From: Flavipsychrobacter sp.
Lineage (GTDB): Bacteria > Bacteroidota > Bacteroidia > Chitinophagales > Chitinophagaceae
Direction: 5' to 3'
DNA length: 64,000 bases
NCBI GenBank assembly: GCA_024508935.1
Contig: JANINW010000006.1
Location: forward strand, 543,363-607,362
Shown here: in pieces, positions 17,931 through 26,646 of the stretch
Layout: each line of letters begins with the position of its first letter
Position numbering within the stretch: position 1 is the first letter of the stretch
Notes under the pieces: generated by a model
What the model was told of the DNA's origin: nothing
Databases searched by the model: none
Seen by the model: the letters and a program-made list of their open reading frames with translations, nothing else
Position numbers and translations under genes: made by a program

Positions 17931-18049
17931 AAACTCTATAAAACCCATGAAGGGCTATCCGGACAAAGTTAAGCCAAATGAGCTATTTTCAGGTAATTCC
18001 CTACATTGCAGCTTTATATAATCCCATTTATAAAAGTTATAAGATAAGC

Positions 18050-18451
18050 ATGGTACGCATTGAGCATATTGGTATAGCAGTAAAGCAATTGGATGAAGCC
18101 ATACCCTTGTACGAACAACTGTTAAATACGCCTTGTTACAAAACAGAAGCCGTACAGTCTGAAAATGTGAACACAGCTTTCTTTAGGACGGGCGAGTCTA
18201 AAATAGAACTATTGGAAGGCACTGCACCAGAGAGCGCTATCAGCAAATTCATTGACAAGAAAGGTGAAGGTATTCACCATATTGCATTCGAGGTTGAAAA
18301 TATCCACGCAGAAATGAAACGCCTGGCTGCTTTAGGTTTTGAAATATTGAATGCAGAACCTAAAAAAGGAGCAGATAATAAACTCGTATGTTTTCTGCAT
18401 CCTAAAACAACAAAAGGTGTATTGGTAGAACTATGCCAGGAAATACGCTGA
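18050..18451 (+). CDS. mce: Methylmalonyl-CoA epimerase
   Basis: Epimerises (2R)- and (2S)-methylmalonyl-CoA in the propionate/succinyl-CoA interconversion. A vicinal-oxygen-chelate fold protein of 133 residues from the ATG at 18050 (MVRIEHIGIAVKQLDEAIPL). The longer frame from 17978 adds an unrelated N-terminus and is rejected. Metal ligands expected in the family are seen in IEHIGIAV, in GIHHIAFEVENI (about residues 82-93) and as the closing glutamate in VLVELCQE. KGADNKLVCFLHPK is also typical. The mutase genes are not nearby. It ends two bases before the convergent stop of the Wzz-like gene. Confidence 0.92.
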   Translation: MVRIEHIGIAVKQLDEAIPLYEQLLNTPCYKTEAVQSENVNTAFFRTGESKIELLEGTAPESAISKFIDKKGEGIHHIAFEVENIHAEMKRLAALGFEILNAEPKKGADNKLVCFLHPKTTKGVLVELCQEIR

Positions 18452-18453
18452 AT

Positions 18454-19317
18454 TTATTCTTCCCTGAACTTTATAGCCGGGATAAGCAGGTATACAAGCA
18501 ATGCATAAATCAATGATCCGCCCACTAAACCAATAAGCAGCAAAACTATAAACGAATTACCAGCAGCTGTTGACACAATGGCATCGTCCACTATGTACAA
18601 ATTCTGAGGCATGGTTTGCTTGCGCATAATCTCCTGCTTACGCTTATACAGTTCAAGAGAAAACTCAAAAACAGAGGATTTGCCTTCCGGATTATTTTTA
18701 TCGGGGTTCTTGTTATAGGTAGCAAGTAATTCCAGATTATACCTGTGCTTCATACTATCAATAGTACTTAACTGCTCGTCTATAAATTTCAACTCATCTG
18801 CAAATTCCGCTTCCTTCAGCTTTTTGCGGTCTTGTAAAAAGGCATTACCGGTCTCGAGGAACTTCACGATGCCATCCTGGTACTCCAGGATATTCGTGCT
18901 GTCCTTCACCATATAGTTCACGATAAAAGGTACGCGATCAGTATTCAGATCTTTACTAAGGTCCTCGCCAAGTATGTTCTTACCTTCTATTTTTATCAGG
19001 TTCTTTGCTCTTTCGGGGGTAACATGTATGAATTCAGCTATTTTCCCATATTCCTTCTTCTGCAGCAGCGTATTCAATTTATAAAGCCTGTCGCCGTATA
19101 TCTTGCGGAACAGTTCGTCGTACACAACAGTAAACGATGCTTTGTAGGTATTTCTATTACTGAAATAATTCTTCATCAAAGGCAGCAGCACAATTACAAC
19201 GCAGACTAGCCACCATCCGATATTCTTTCTGAAAGTGGTTATTAACTCATGCAGGAATCTGATAATGTTATAATATAGTCCTTCTTTGTTTGTGCTCTGT
19301 TTTGACTGCTGCTCCAT
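18454..19317 (-). CDS. Wzz-like (chain-length determinant) two-helix membrane protein
   Basis: 287 residues with the topology of polysaccharide co-polymerases: a cytosolic N-terminus, a first transmembrane helix at about 34-50 (IGWWLVCVVIVLLPLM), a large periplasmic region of about 200 residues with long charged helices (KKLKEAEFADELKFIDEQL), and a second helix near 257-280 (FIVLLLIGLVGGSLIYALLVYLL) just before the C-terminus. A proline-containing segment precedes the second helix (KQTMPQNLYIVDDA), as in Wzz proteins. There is no Walker-type kinase tail. A role in length control or export of a surface glycan is inferred from topology and neighbours, not from a recognised motif. It is divergent from the nucleotidyltransferase gene, with 176 bases between. 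Confidence 0.6.
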   Translation of the reverse strand: MEQQSKQSTNKEGLYYNIIRFLHELITTFRKNIGWWLVCVVIVLLPLMKNYFSNRNTYKASFTVVYDELFRKIYGDRLYKLNTLLQKKEYGKIAEFIHVTPERAKNLIKIEGKNILGEDLSKDLNTDRVPFIVNYMVKDSTNILEYQDGIVKFLETGNAFLQDRKKLKEAEFADELKFIDEQLSTIDSMKHRYNLELLATYNKNPDKNNPEGKSSVFEFSLELYKRKQEIMRKQTMPQNLYIVDDAIVSTAAGNSFIVLLLIGLVGGSLIYALLVYLLIPAIKFREE

Positions 19318-19493
19318 GCGGCTTATTTGCGGTAAATATAAAATCTTATCAAAGAATGGTCAAATTTACAATACTGTGTTATAAATACTCCCCGAATAAT
19401 AGGTTAGTACTGCTAAAAATAATATCTTTATTTAGCCGCCGTATTGATATTAACTGCCTGGTAATGTTTGTCCTGTGCTATAGGAAGCTATAG

Positions 19494-20435
19494 TTGAACA
19501 TGGTTACATATAACGCTATATTACGAGTTTTAAGCTATTTCCATTTCTTCAGGTATCCGCTTACCAAAGAGGAGATATGGAAGTATCTTCCTTTTTTATG
19601 CTCCCGGGCTGACCTGGAGCGTTCATTATCTGAACTGGAAGACCTTGATATTATATATAATATAGAAGGGTTTTATTCACTGGCCAACAATACTGAATTA
19701 GTGGCCCGCCGTAATGCAGGTAATAAATACGCCATTCCCAAACTGGCAAAAGCTTATAAAATAGCCGGTTTCTTAGGCAAGTTCCCATTTGTAGAGTGTA
19801 TCTGTATCTCCGGCTCGCTTTCAAAAGATTTCTCAACACCAAAAGGTGATCTTGATTTTTTTATTATTACCAGTGCCAACCGCCTTTGGATAGCCAGAAC
19901 GTTCATGCATGCATTTAAGAAGTTAACTTTCCTGGTGGGCGCACAGCACTCGTTTTGCATGAACTATTATGTTAGCTGCGAGCATTTGGATATTAACCCG
20001 AAAAATGTTTTCACCGCTATAGAATTAGCTACCTTAAAACCCGCATTTATACGGAATGGTGCTGAGGAAATGTATGAAACCAACAAGGACTGGATGCAGA
20101 TATTTCTTCCTAACTGGTCTTTAAATGAAAAGCCTGTCAGCCCTCGTCATAATAAATGGCTTCCTTCCAGGGCTACAGAATTTGTAATTGATAAGCTTGG
20201 CGGCAATTCCATTAACGCATTTCTTTTTGAAATGACTAAACGCAAATGGATAAAGAAATGGCAAAGGAAAAATTATGACGTGGACGCATGCCTGAAATGC
20301 ATGGCGCCGCATTTTAATACGCCATTAAACTATCCCACCAACCTGCCGGAAAAGGTAGTGGATACACATGCTGTTATCCTGAATGAGGCATTAACAAAAC
20401 TGAAGGAAAAAATACCTGCGGCCGTAAAGGTTTGA
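19494..20435 (+). CDS. Winged-helix plus nucleotidyltransferase-fold protein
   Basis: 313 residues. The first 65 look like a winged helix (FFRYPLTKEEIWKYLPF, then a recognition-like helix RADLERSLSELEDLDII and a hairpin). From about 90 comes a nucleotidyltransferase core: CISGSLSKDFS with G107-S108, then GDLDFFIIT with D119 and D121, the GS...DxD pattern of the pol-beta superfamily. The remainder is helical and basic. Proteins of this build occur in Bacteroidota beside glycan and radical SAM genes; what they modify is not known to me. The third catalytic carboxylate could not be placed with certainty. It is transcribed alone on plus, between the Wzz-like gene and the three-gene GT4/methyltransferase/radical SAM operon. 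Confidence 0.72.
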   Translation: MNMVTYNAILRVLSYFHFFRYPLTKEEIWKYLPFLCSRADLERSLSELEDLDIIYNIEGFYSLANNTELVARRNAGNKYAIPKLAKAYKIAGFLGKFPFVECICISGSLSKDFSTPKGDLDFFIITSANRLWIARTFMHAFKKLTFLVGAQHSFCMNYYVSCEHLDINPKNVFTAIELATLKPAFIRNGAEEMYETNKDWMQIFLPNWSLNEKPVSPRHNKWLPSRATEFVIDKLGGNSINAFLFEMTKRKWIKKWQRKNYDVDACLKCMAPHFNTPLNYPTNLPEKVVDTHAVILNEALTKLKEKIPAAVKV

Positions 20436-20536
20436 TCAGGATTTATCTTCCCAAATACAGGTAGATGGCCTTTTCAAGGTATAGTTGTTTAGTACACTGC
20501 CTTCCCTATGCCGTCATGAATATCATTCCCAATTTT

Positions 20537-21601
20537 TTATTGGAAAAGTATACGATGCAGCTGCATAACGCTATCTCTCATATCTGTGTATTTGACGCGG
20601 GTATGAGTATGCTCCTGTAAGGCTTTCAATGTATTCATGTGCATTTCATCAAAATCTGTGCATATATAACATTCGGGCACTTCCCTGCTGCCCGGTGGAA
20701 TGAATGAAACAACCTTACATCCTGAGAATAAAGCTTCCAGCATAACCGTGCTATGCCCTTCGTACAAAGATGGATGTACCAAAACTTTTGAATGGTTCAT
20801 TAGTTCGAGAACTTCTCTATGCAATACTTCACCGGTCAGTCGGATATTATCCTGAAGATCATATTTATCGATCAGTGTTTGTAATTCATCTTTCAGGGGA
20901 CCTGCGCCTACCAGTGCTGCTTTAATATTTTCTTTATAGCTTTTTTTAAGTGCGAGCACTAATTCTATAAACAGGTGCGGTTGCTTTAACGGTATTAGCG
21001 AACCTACCGCAATGATATCTATACTTCTTTCACCGGTGTTAAACCCGGGGAATATAGATTCATTCACTCCATTGTTAACTACATATCCAGCCTTATAGCC
21101 AAATGATTCATAGAATATATTGTTTTGATAGTCTGATATAGCTACCAGTTGATCGGCATTGGGTTTTACCCGCCTAACATACTTATTGTTTTTGCGTGCA
21201 TCCTGGCCATGCATCCATATATAATGAGGCTTATGGATCCGTTCTGTTATTAATTTACCCGCAAACGCTGCATCTGTTAGCCAGAAACTAAGAATAGCAT
21301 CTATAGATTGTTTTCTGTGAATAGCTAATCCTGCATTCCTGGCAGACCATATTGTTTTTAATCTTCCCAGCTTTTTCCTGTTTCTACCTCCTATGGCATG
21401 TACCGGGATACCCATCCAGGTATATTGCTTTTGAACATGCGGATATTGAAGTGCGATGATATCAATAGATATTTCCGGGAAACAGGTTTTATATACAGCT
21501 ATAAATTGCTGAACGGCAGGCAGGCAGGTAGTATCTTCTTCGCCATCGGGGAAACCCGGCGTAAGTATAAGCAGGTGTTTGATAGTATTGGGGGCTTGCA
21601 C
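20537..21601 (-). CDS. Glycosyltransferase family 4
   Basis: GT-B glycosyltransferase of 354 residues. The N-terminal half has HLLILTPGFPDGEEDT at 9-24, a donor-free acceptor domain. The C-terminal half shows the GT4 pattern IIAVGSLIPLKQPHLFIELV, ALVGAGPLKDELQ, the linker IRLTGEVLHREVLELMNHS, and the donor-binding VHPSLYEGHSTVMLEALFSGCKVV with the EX7E glutamates. It probably adds a sugar to a lipid- or polysaccharide-linked acceptor. The start is GTG at 21601, adjoining the TGA of the methyltransferase upstream without a gap, which suggests translational coupling. It is the last gene of the rSAM-methyltransferase-GT4 operon. Confidence 0.88.
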   Translation of the reverse strand: MQAPNTIKHLLILTPGFPDGEEDTTCLPAVQQFIAVYKTCFPEISIDIIALQYPHVQKQYTWMGIPVHAIGGRNRKKLGRLKTIWSARNAGLAIHRKQSIDAILSFWLTDAAFAGKLITERIHKPHYIWMHGQDARKNNKYVRRVKPNADQLVAISDYQNNIFYESFGYKAGYVVNNGVNESIFPGFNTGERSIDIIAVGSLIPLKQPHLFIELVLALKKSYKENIKAALVGAGPLKDELQTLIDKYDLQDNIRLTGEVLHREVLELMNHSKVLVHPSLYEGHSTVMLEALFSGCKVVSFIPPGSREVPECYICTDFDEMHMNTLKALQEHTHTRVKYTDMRDSVMQLHRILFQ

Positions 21602-22411
21602 TCAATGATTCTTTTGCATGGTAATGACATAATGATCGCACCAATGATTGAACGGCGATTTATCCCAAATACGGTTCTCTATATTTTCCAGCCTGCTGAA
21701 CAACTTTGGATGGTGCTCTTTAAACCCTTCAATGAATGGTGGAGGTACTACTACCGACAAACCCTTTAACGCCTTTAGAGAAAACTTCCCTTTTAATGTG
21801 CCTATAACATAAGAAGGATTATAATAGTAGCATTTAAAAGGAACGCCTTCTACATAGGCTGTTACGCCATTTTTATGAAACCGCCTGAATGCCGTTTTGA
21901 AATAACCCCTGAATACGGTCAGCAACTCCCAGGGACACACAACAGGCATAATTGCCAATGTAAAATATCCTCCGGGTTTTAGCAGCTTATCTATATCTAA
22001 CAAAACCTTTGCCAGGTCTTCTGCACAATTCAAGCCCCCGAAGTTTGAAAACACATAATCAAATTGTTTTCCCTGCAATTGCTCCAGGTTGTTGAAAGAA
22101 CATTTTCTCGCACTAAGTTGTTCCTGCAAACCCAGCTGTTCTATTTTTTCTGCCAGCATTTTCAGCATACCATCTGCATTATCAGTAGCCAAAACCTTAT
22201 ACCCTTTTTTTGCAAAGAACACAGCATCCAGGCCTGTGCCGCAATTCAGTTCCAGCATGGTTGCATCAGGTTGTATATATTCTAATACTTCATTACGCAC
22301 CCGGTTGCGCATCCACATATGTATGCCACTACTATCATCTATAGCATCAAATATGGATGATTGTTTTGAAAATGCTGCGTTTACACTATGCTCCTGCTGA
22401 AGTATATCCAT
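21602..22411 (-). CDS. Class I SAM-dependent methyltransferase
   Basis: 269 residues with the Rossmann-type motif I MLELNCGTGLDAVFFAKKGY (about 54-73), motif II VLATDNADGMLKMLAEK, and FDYVFSNFGGLNCAEDL followed by LDIDKLLKPGGYFTLAIMP. This is the usual class I methyltransferase layout, of the ubiquinone/menaquinone-like subgroup. The C-terminal half is long and likely shapes the substrate site. The substrate may be a lipid or sugar intermediate, judging from neighbours only. It lies eight bases downstream of the radical SAM gene and abuts the GT4 gene. Confidence 0.85.
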   Translation of the reverse strand: MDILQQEHSVNAAFSKQSSIFDAIDDSSGIHMWMRNRVRNEVLEYIQPDATMLELNCGTGLDAVFFAKKGYKVLATDNADGMLKMLAEKIEQLGLQEQLSARKCSFNNLEQLQGKQFDYVFSNFGGLNCAEDLAKVLLDIDKLLKPGGYFTLAIMPVVCPWELLTVFRGYFKTAFRRFHKNGVTAYVEGVPFKCYYYNPSYVIGTLKGKFSLKALKGLSVVVPPPFIEGFKEHHPKLFSRLENIENRIWDKSPFNHWCDHYVITMQKNH

Positions 22412-22419
22412 TGGCCGTT

Positions 22420-23871
22420 TTATTGCATGGCTTTATCCATTTGTCTTTTACTCACAAATGCCTGCATTGAATAGTACGGTATTTTCATAGCAAGCATAAT
22501 ATCATTCATCTTAAGTTTTAAAGGACTGGGTAAAACCTTCTTAATTTTCTCTATTGCCCTGATCTTCCTGAAAAAGTCGTGGGTATAACGGTGTAATTTT
22601 TTATAGAATTCCGGGGAGTATGTATTAGTAAACATCAATGCCAGTTCATCACTATCCGTCCAGTTGGTTTTTTGTTGTAACTGTTCCTGCACTTTTTCAT
22701 AAAACCTGGTGCCGGGCAATGGATAAGATACAGATATACCTATATCAGACGGAACTAGTTTCTGCAGCATTTCCATAGTCTTATTTATATCTTCTATTGT
22801 TTCACCCAGGTAACCAAACTGCAGGAAGAAGGCAGGCTTTATGCCATATTGTTTCAGCAATCTGGTAGCTTCGGCTATCTGTTCTATGGTAGTACCTTTA
22901 TCCATAGCATCCAGTATTTTTTGCGAGCCGCTTTCGGCACCCATCCATACTACTTCGCAACCTGCATCTGCTAATGGTTTTATCTGCTCATCTTTTAGCA
23001 GCAAATCAGCGCGCGATTGTATCTTAAACCTGAAGTGCAAACCTTCCTGTTTCACCAATTCCGCAAACCGTTTTACCCATCCTGGTTTCAGCCCAAAAAT
23101 ATCATCGCAAAACCATATATGGGTAAAATGATATGCCTCCTGAAGCTGCTTCAATTCCGTTACTACGTTTTCAGGACTACGGGCATTGTAACGGTTGCCA
23201 TATATAGGCTTGGCACACCAGTTGCATTTATAAGGACATCCCCTGGTAGTACCCATATTAATTGAAAAATAACCGCTGCTTTGCATCCAGGCATCACGAT
23301 AACGGGCTACATCTACCAGGTCCCATGCGGGAAATGGCAGTGCGTCCAGGTCAGTAGCCACCATACGCCTGGGTGTTTTTATTGTTTGCCCATCCTGTCG
23401 CATAGCCAGGCCGTGAATATCATTTACCGGGGTGCCTTCTTTAATAGCATCAGCCAGTTCAGATAACGTACCTTCTCCTTCGCCTATTATTATATAATTG
23501 GCTCCATTATCCAGGTATTTTTCAAAATGATCCGTTGAATCGGATGAAGAAACGATCACTATACACCCAGCCTCCTTAGCCATAGCACTCATTTTAAACG
23601 CAGCTTCGCGCATATTGGTGAGGCACATTTTTGTGAGATAGTTAAATCCATCATCATAAATGACCAAGATATCCGGCTTGAATTTTTCTAATGCCGGTTG
23701 CAGTGTTTCAGGGCCTTCGGCAAACATTACATCATGCAGGTCTACTTCATACCCTTTTTTACGTAAAACAGCTGCAGCATATATAGTTCCCAACGGGGCA
23801 TAAGGTTGCATAATGCTCCACTGCTTGGGATCATACCTAAGAAAATAAGAGTGAGTAAATAAAACGCGCAT
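22420..23871 (-). CDS. B12-binding-domain radical SAM protein
   Basis: 483 residues in the class B architecture. The N-terminal cobalamin-binding-like domain spans about 1-150 (YAPLGTIYAAAVLRKKGYEVDLHDV; VIIGEGEGTLSELADAI). A radical SAM barrel follows with the cluster motif C212-x3-C216-x2-C219 in RGCPYKCNWC, then DDIFGLKPGWVKRF and VWMGAESGSQKILDAMDKG. The canonical DxHxxG cobalamin motif is not obvious in the N-domain (LHDVMFAEG is the nearest), so B12 may be bound without a histidine ligand or not at all. Such enzymes methylate unreactive carbons or rearrange lipids and cofactors; the substrate is unknown. First gene of the rSAM-methyltransferase-GT4 operon. Confidence 0.88.
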   Translation of the reverse strand: MRVLFTHSYFLRYDPKQWSIMQPYAPLGTIYAAAVLRKKGYEVDLHDVMFAEGPETLQPALEKFKPDILVIYDDGFNYLTKMCLTNMREAAFKMSAMAKEAGCIVIVSSSDSTDHFEKYLDNGANYIIIGEGEGTLSELADAIKEGTPVNDIHGLAMRQDGQTIKTPRRMVATDLDALPFPAWDLVDVARYRDAWMQSSGYFSINMGTTRGCPYKCNWCAKPIYGNRYNARSPENVVTELKQLQEAYHFTHIWFCDDIFGLKPGWVKRFAELVKQEGLHFRFKIQSRADLLLKDEQIKPLADAGCEVVWMGAESGSQKILDAMDKGTTIEQIAEATRLLKQYGIKPAFFLQFGYLGETIEDINKTMEMLQKLVPSDIGISVSYPLPGTRFYEKVQEQLQQKTNWTDSDELALMFTNTYSPEFYKKLHRYTHDFFRKIRAIEKIKKVLPSPLKLKMNDIMLAMKIPYYSMQAFVSKRQMDKAMQ

Positions 23872-24002
23872 AAAAAATATCCCCGATAGACAATGGTTAG
23901 TGGTGGATTATAAAGTTACACCATTATACATTTATTCTATGTACCAACATGATTGAAGATAGCAGTAAATAAGCTGAAACAGGAAAAACTAATACCGAAA
24001 AT

Positions 24003-25118
24003 TTAAAACCAGCCGCGTCTTTTAAAGTATAACATCATAAGCAGCGGCACTATCAGCATGATTGCCACGGTAATGTAAAAACCTTCGTGCTGATGTGCCA
24101 ACGGTATCACATCGAAATTCATTCCGAATATTCCGCCTATAACTGTAGCCGGCGCCATAAGCGTAGCTAACAGGGTAAATACCTTCATCACTTCATTCAT
24201 CCGCAGGTTTATCTGGCTCATAGACAGGTCTTGCAGGTTCATCATCATATCGCGGTGATTCTCTGCATAATCATTGGCCTGCGTTATATGGTCCAGCACA
24301 TCCTTATAATATTTTTCATGCCGCTCTTCCAGCAGGTCGCTGTCGCTGCGCAAAAAACCGGCAACCAGGTCGCGCACAGGATTTATGGACCTGCGCATGA
24401 TCATGATCTCCCGCCTCAGGATACTGATTTTCTCCAGCGCACCCCGTTCTTTTTGCAATAACATAGCATCTTCCAGCCGCTCAATCCTTTCGTTCAGTTT
24501 GTCTATTACGGTAAAATAGCTGTCAACAATGGTATCAATAAGGCTATAAGCCAGGTAATCTGCCGAGCTTTGTCTAAGCTTAATATTGCCATTCCTTATT
24601 TTATCTCTCACCGGGTCAAACACATCTCTTTCCGGGTCTTCCTGGAAGGATATGACATACCCTTGCCCTAAGACGATGCTTACCTGTTCTGTCTCTACCG
24701 CGCCGGTATCATCATTGTAATAGAGCATGGGCAATAGGGCAAAGATCACATTCCCCGTTTCATCCATTTTGGCACGCTGCCCCATGCTCAAAATATCTTC
24801 TACCAGCAGGGGGTGGATATTATATTGCAGTGCCAGTTTCTCTACATCTTCTTTCTTCAGCCCGTCTACATTTATCCAGGTAACCCTGCCGCTGTTTATA
24901 TACGTATGACAGGCAGCCTCGTCTAATACTTTTTTCTCTTCAAAGGCTTTGGCATCGTAATCAAAAATGGTATATACCGGTTCCTTAACTACCTTCCTTT
25001 TCTCCGTTTCCCTCCCGGGGTTGTACGATGTCATCGGCCGGCGCTTGGCATAATTCCAGCTCCATTCCGGCAGCAGCTTGGCTAAACCCCTGGCTGACGT
25101 TTTTTTGGCCATTGTCAT
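24003..25118 (-). CDS. corA: Magnesium/cobalt transporter CorA
   Basis: Divalent cation channel of the CorA family, 371 residues. It has a long cytosolic N-terminal domain with charged helices (IVDSYFTVIDKLNERIERLED and neighbours), then two C-terminal transmembrane helices, the first ending in the pore signature GMN (VIGGIFGMNFDVIPL) and the second in YITVAIMLIVPLLMMLYF. The C-terminal KRRGWF is the basic tail of the family. The two in-frame ATGs at the 5' end (MTM) make the exact start uncertain by two residues. It is monocistronic in appearance and divergent from the cyclophilin gene. Confidence 0.94.
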   Translation of the reverse strand: MTMAKKTSARGLAKLLPEWSWNYAKRRPMTSYNPGRETEKRKVVKEPVYTIFDYDAKAFEEKKVLDEAACHTYINSGRVTWINVDGLKKEDVEKLALQYNIHPLLVEDILSMGQRAKMDETGNVIFALLPMLYYNDDTGAVETEQVSIVLGQGYVISFQEDPERDVFDPVRDKIRNGNIKLRQSSADYLAYSLIDTIVDSYFTVIDKLNERIERLEDAMLLQKERGALEKISILRREIMIMRRSINPVRDLVAGFLRSDSDLLEERHEKYYKDVLDHITQANDYAENHRDMMMNLQDLSMSQINLRMNEVMKVFTLLATLMAPATVIGGIFGMNFDVIPLAHQHEGFYITVAIMLIVPLLMMLYFKRRGWF

Positions 25119-25176
25119 TTATTTATTGTAAGCTAATTTAGTTTTTTGTAATTATGTGCGCACAATTAACATTTAT

Positions 25177-25857
25177 ATGAAAAAACTCTTTCTCGCAATT
25201 TGCGGTGTACTCTTAATGAGCCCTTCCCTGTTTGCTCAAAAGCAGGAATTATACAAAGAAAAAGTAGTGATAGAAACCGAATACGGTAAAATAGTAATGG
25301 CTTTATATAAGAACACGCCTAAGCATGGCGACAATATGATAAAGCTGGCTAAACAGAAGTTTTTTGACAGCACACTGTTTCACAGGGTGATACCGAATTT
25401 CGTTATCCAGGGTGGTGATCCTGATTCGAAAAAAGCGGAAGCCGGTAAACCATTGGGCGAAGGCGAAGTAGGTTACCGTGTTCCTGCCGAAATAAATATG
25501 CCCGACTATCACCAGCGCGGCGCGGTAGGTATGGCACGCGATAATAATCCTGAGAAAGCTTCTTCAGGCTGCCAATTCTATATTGTAGTGGGCAGAAAAT
25601 ATACTGACGCTGAACTGGACAATATCTCTAAATCTACAGGGCGCAAATTCACACCTGTACAACGTAATACCTACAAAACCAAAGGCGGCACACCGCACCT
25701 GGATGGTAACTATACAGTATTTGGTATAGTGGAAGAAGGCATGGAAGTAGTTGACCGCATTGCCAGCGAAGCACGCGATGAACGCGACCGCCCACTGAAG
25801 GATATAAGAATGATATCTGTACGCCTTAAAAAGAAAAAATTCCTGGGTATATTCTAA
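25177..25857 (+). CDS. Secreted cyclophilin-type peptidyl-prolyl isomerase
   Basis: 226 residues from the ATG at 25177, with a signal peptide MKKLFLAICGVLLMSPSLFA and then QKQELYKEK. An upstream GTG at 25156 would place seven polar residues before the signal and is less likely. The cyclophilin fold is clear: FDSTLFHRVIPNFVIQGGDPD with the catalytic arginine of FHRV, then GAVGMARDNNPEKASSGCQFYIVVG and HLDGNYTVFGIVEEGMEVVDRI. It catalyses prolyl cis/trans isomerisation in the periplasm during protein folding. It is followed nine bases later by the TIGR02757-type gene and likely shares its transcript. Confidence 0.93.
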   Translation: MKKLFLAICGVLLMSPSLFAQKQELYKEKVVIETEYGKIVMALYKNTPKHGDNMIKLAKQKFFDSTLFHRVIPNFVIQGGDPDSKKAEAGKPLGEGEVGYRVPAEINMPDYHQRGAVGMARDNNPEKASSGCQFYIVVGRKYTDAELDNISKSTGRKFTPVQRNTYKTKGGTPHLDGNYTVFGIVEEGMEVVDRIASEARDERDRPLKDIRMISVRLKKKKFLGIF

Positions 25858-25866
25858 ATATAGAAA

Positions 25867-26646
25867 GTGATGAATGATAAGCTGAAGGGATTGAAAAATT
25901 TACTGGACGAAAAAGTAAGGCTGTATAATCAGCCTTCTTTTATTAAAGGGGATCCCATTAGCATTCCCCACCGTTTCAGTAAACTGCAGGACATAGAAAT
26001 CTCCGGCTTATTTGCTGCGGTACTTGCCTGGGGTAATCGTACTACCATTATTAACAGCTGCAATAAGCTGATGAACTGGATGGACGAGGCACCTTATGAA
26101 TTTATTCTACACCACAAGGAAACAGAGCTAAAAAAAATGTTAGGGTTTGCTCACCGCACATTTAACGCTACGGACTTATTATACTTCATTCATTTTCTCA
26201 AATACCACTATGCCAAATATCCCTCACTGGAAGATGCTTTTGTGCCGGGAGATTATTACACAGAAGAAACGGTGGAAGAGGCACTGGTTCATTTCCAGGA
26301 TTATTTCTTTTCGATAGAGCACCCGGAAAGAACCAGGAAACATATTGCTACACCTGCCCGTAAATCGGCATGCAAACGTATTAACATGTACCTGCGCTGG
26401 ATGGTACGCAAAGACAATAATGGCGTGGACTTTGGTATCTGGAATAAGATAAGTCCACGCCAGTTAGTGTGCCCCCTGGATGTACATGTAAGCAGGGTAG
26501 CACACAGGCTAAAAATGCTTCATGATGATAAGAGTAACTGGCAAAATGCTTTATTACTCACACAACAGCTTCGGAAGCTTAATCCCGAAGACCCCGCCGT
26601 GTACGACTATGCCTTGTTTGGATTGGGTATGGCCGAACGTTTTTAA
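25867..26646 (+). CDS. TIGR02757/DUF2400 family protein
   Basis: 259-residue cytosolic protein of a conserved Bacteroidota/Epsilonproteobacteria family. Typical blocks are IPHRFSKLQDIEISGLFAA, LAWGNRTTIINSCNKLM, a central KSACKRINMYLRWMVRKDNNGVDFG, and SPRQLVCPLDVHVSRVAHRL near residue 200. The last block, with an HhH-like layout and CPLDVH, recalls DNA glycosylases of the HhH-GPD superfamily, so a link to DNA repair is conceivable; the family has no established function. It overlaps the stop of the convergent homoserine dehydrogenase gene by four bases. Confidence 0.88.
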   Translation: MMNDKLKGLKNLLDEKVRLYNQPSFIKGDPISIPHRFSKLQDIEISGLFAAVLAWGNRTTIINSCNKLMNWMDEAPYEFILHHKETELKKMLGFAHRTFNATDLLYFIHFLKYHYAKYPSLEDAFVPGDYYTEETVEEALVHFQDYFFSIEHPERTRKHIATPARKSACKRINMYLRWMVRKDNNGVDFGIWNKISPRQLVCPLDVHVSRVAHRLKMLHDDKSNWQNALLLTQQLRKLNPEDPAVYDYALFGLGMAERF

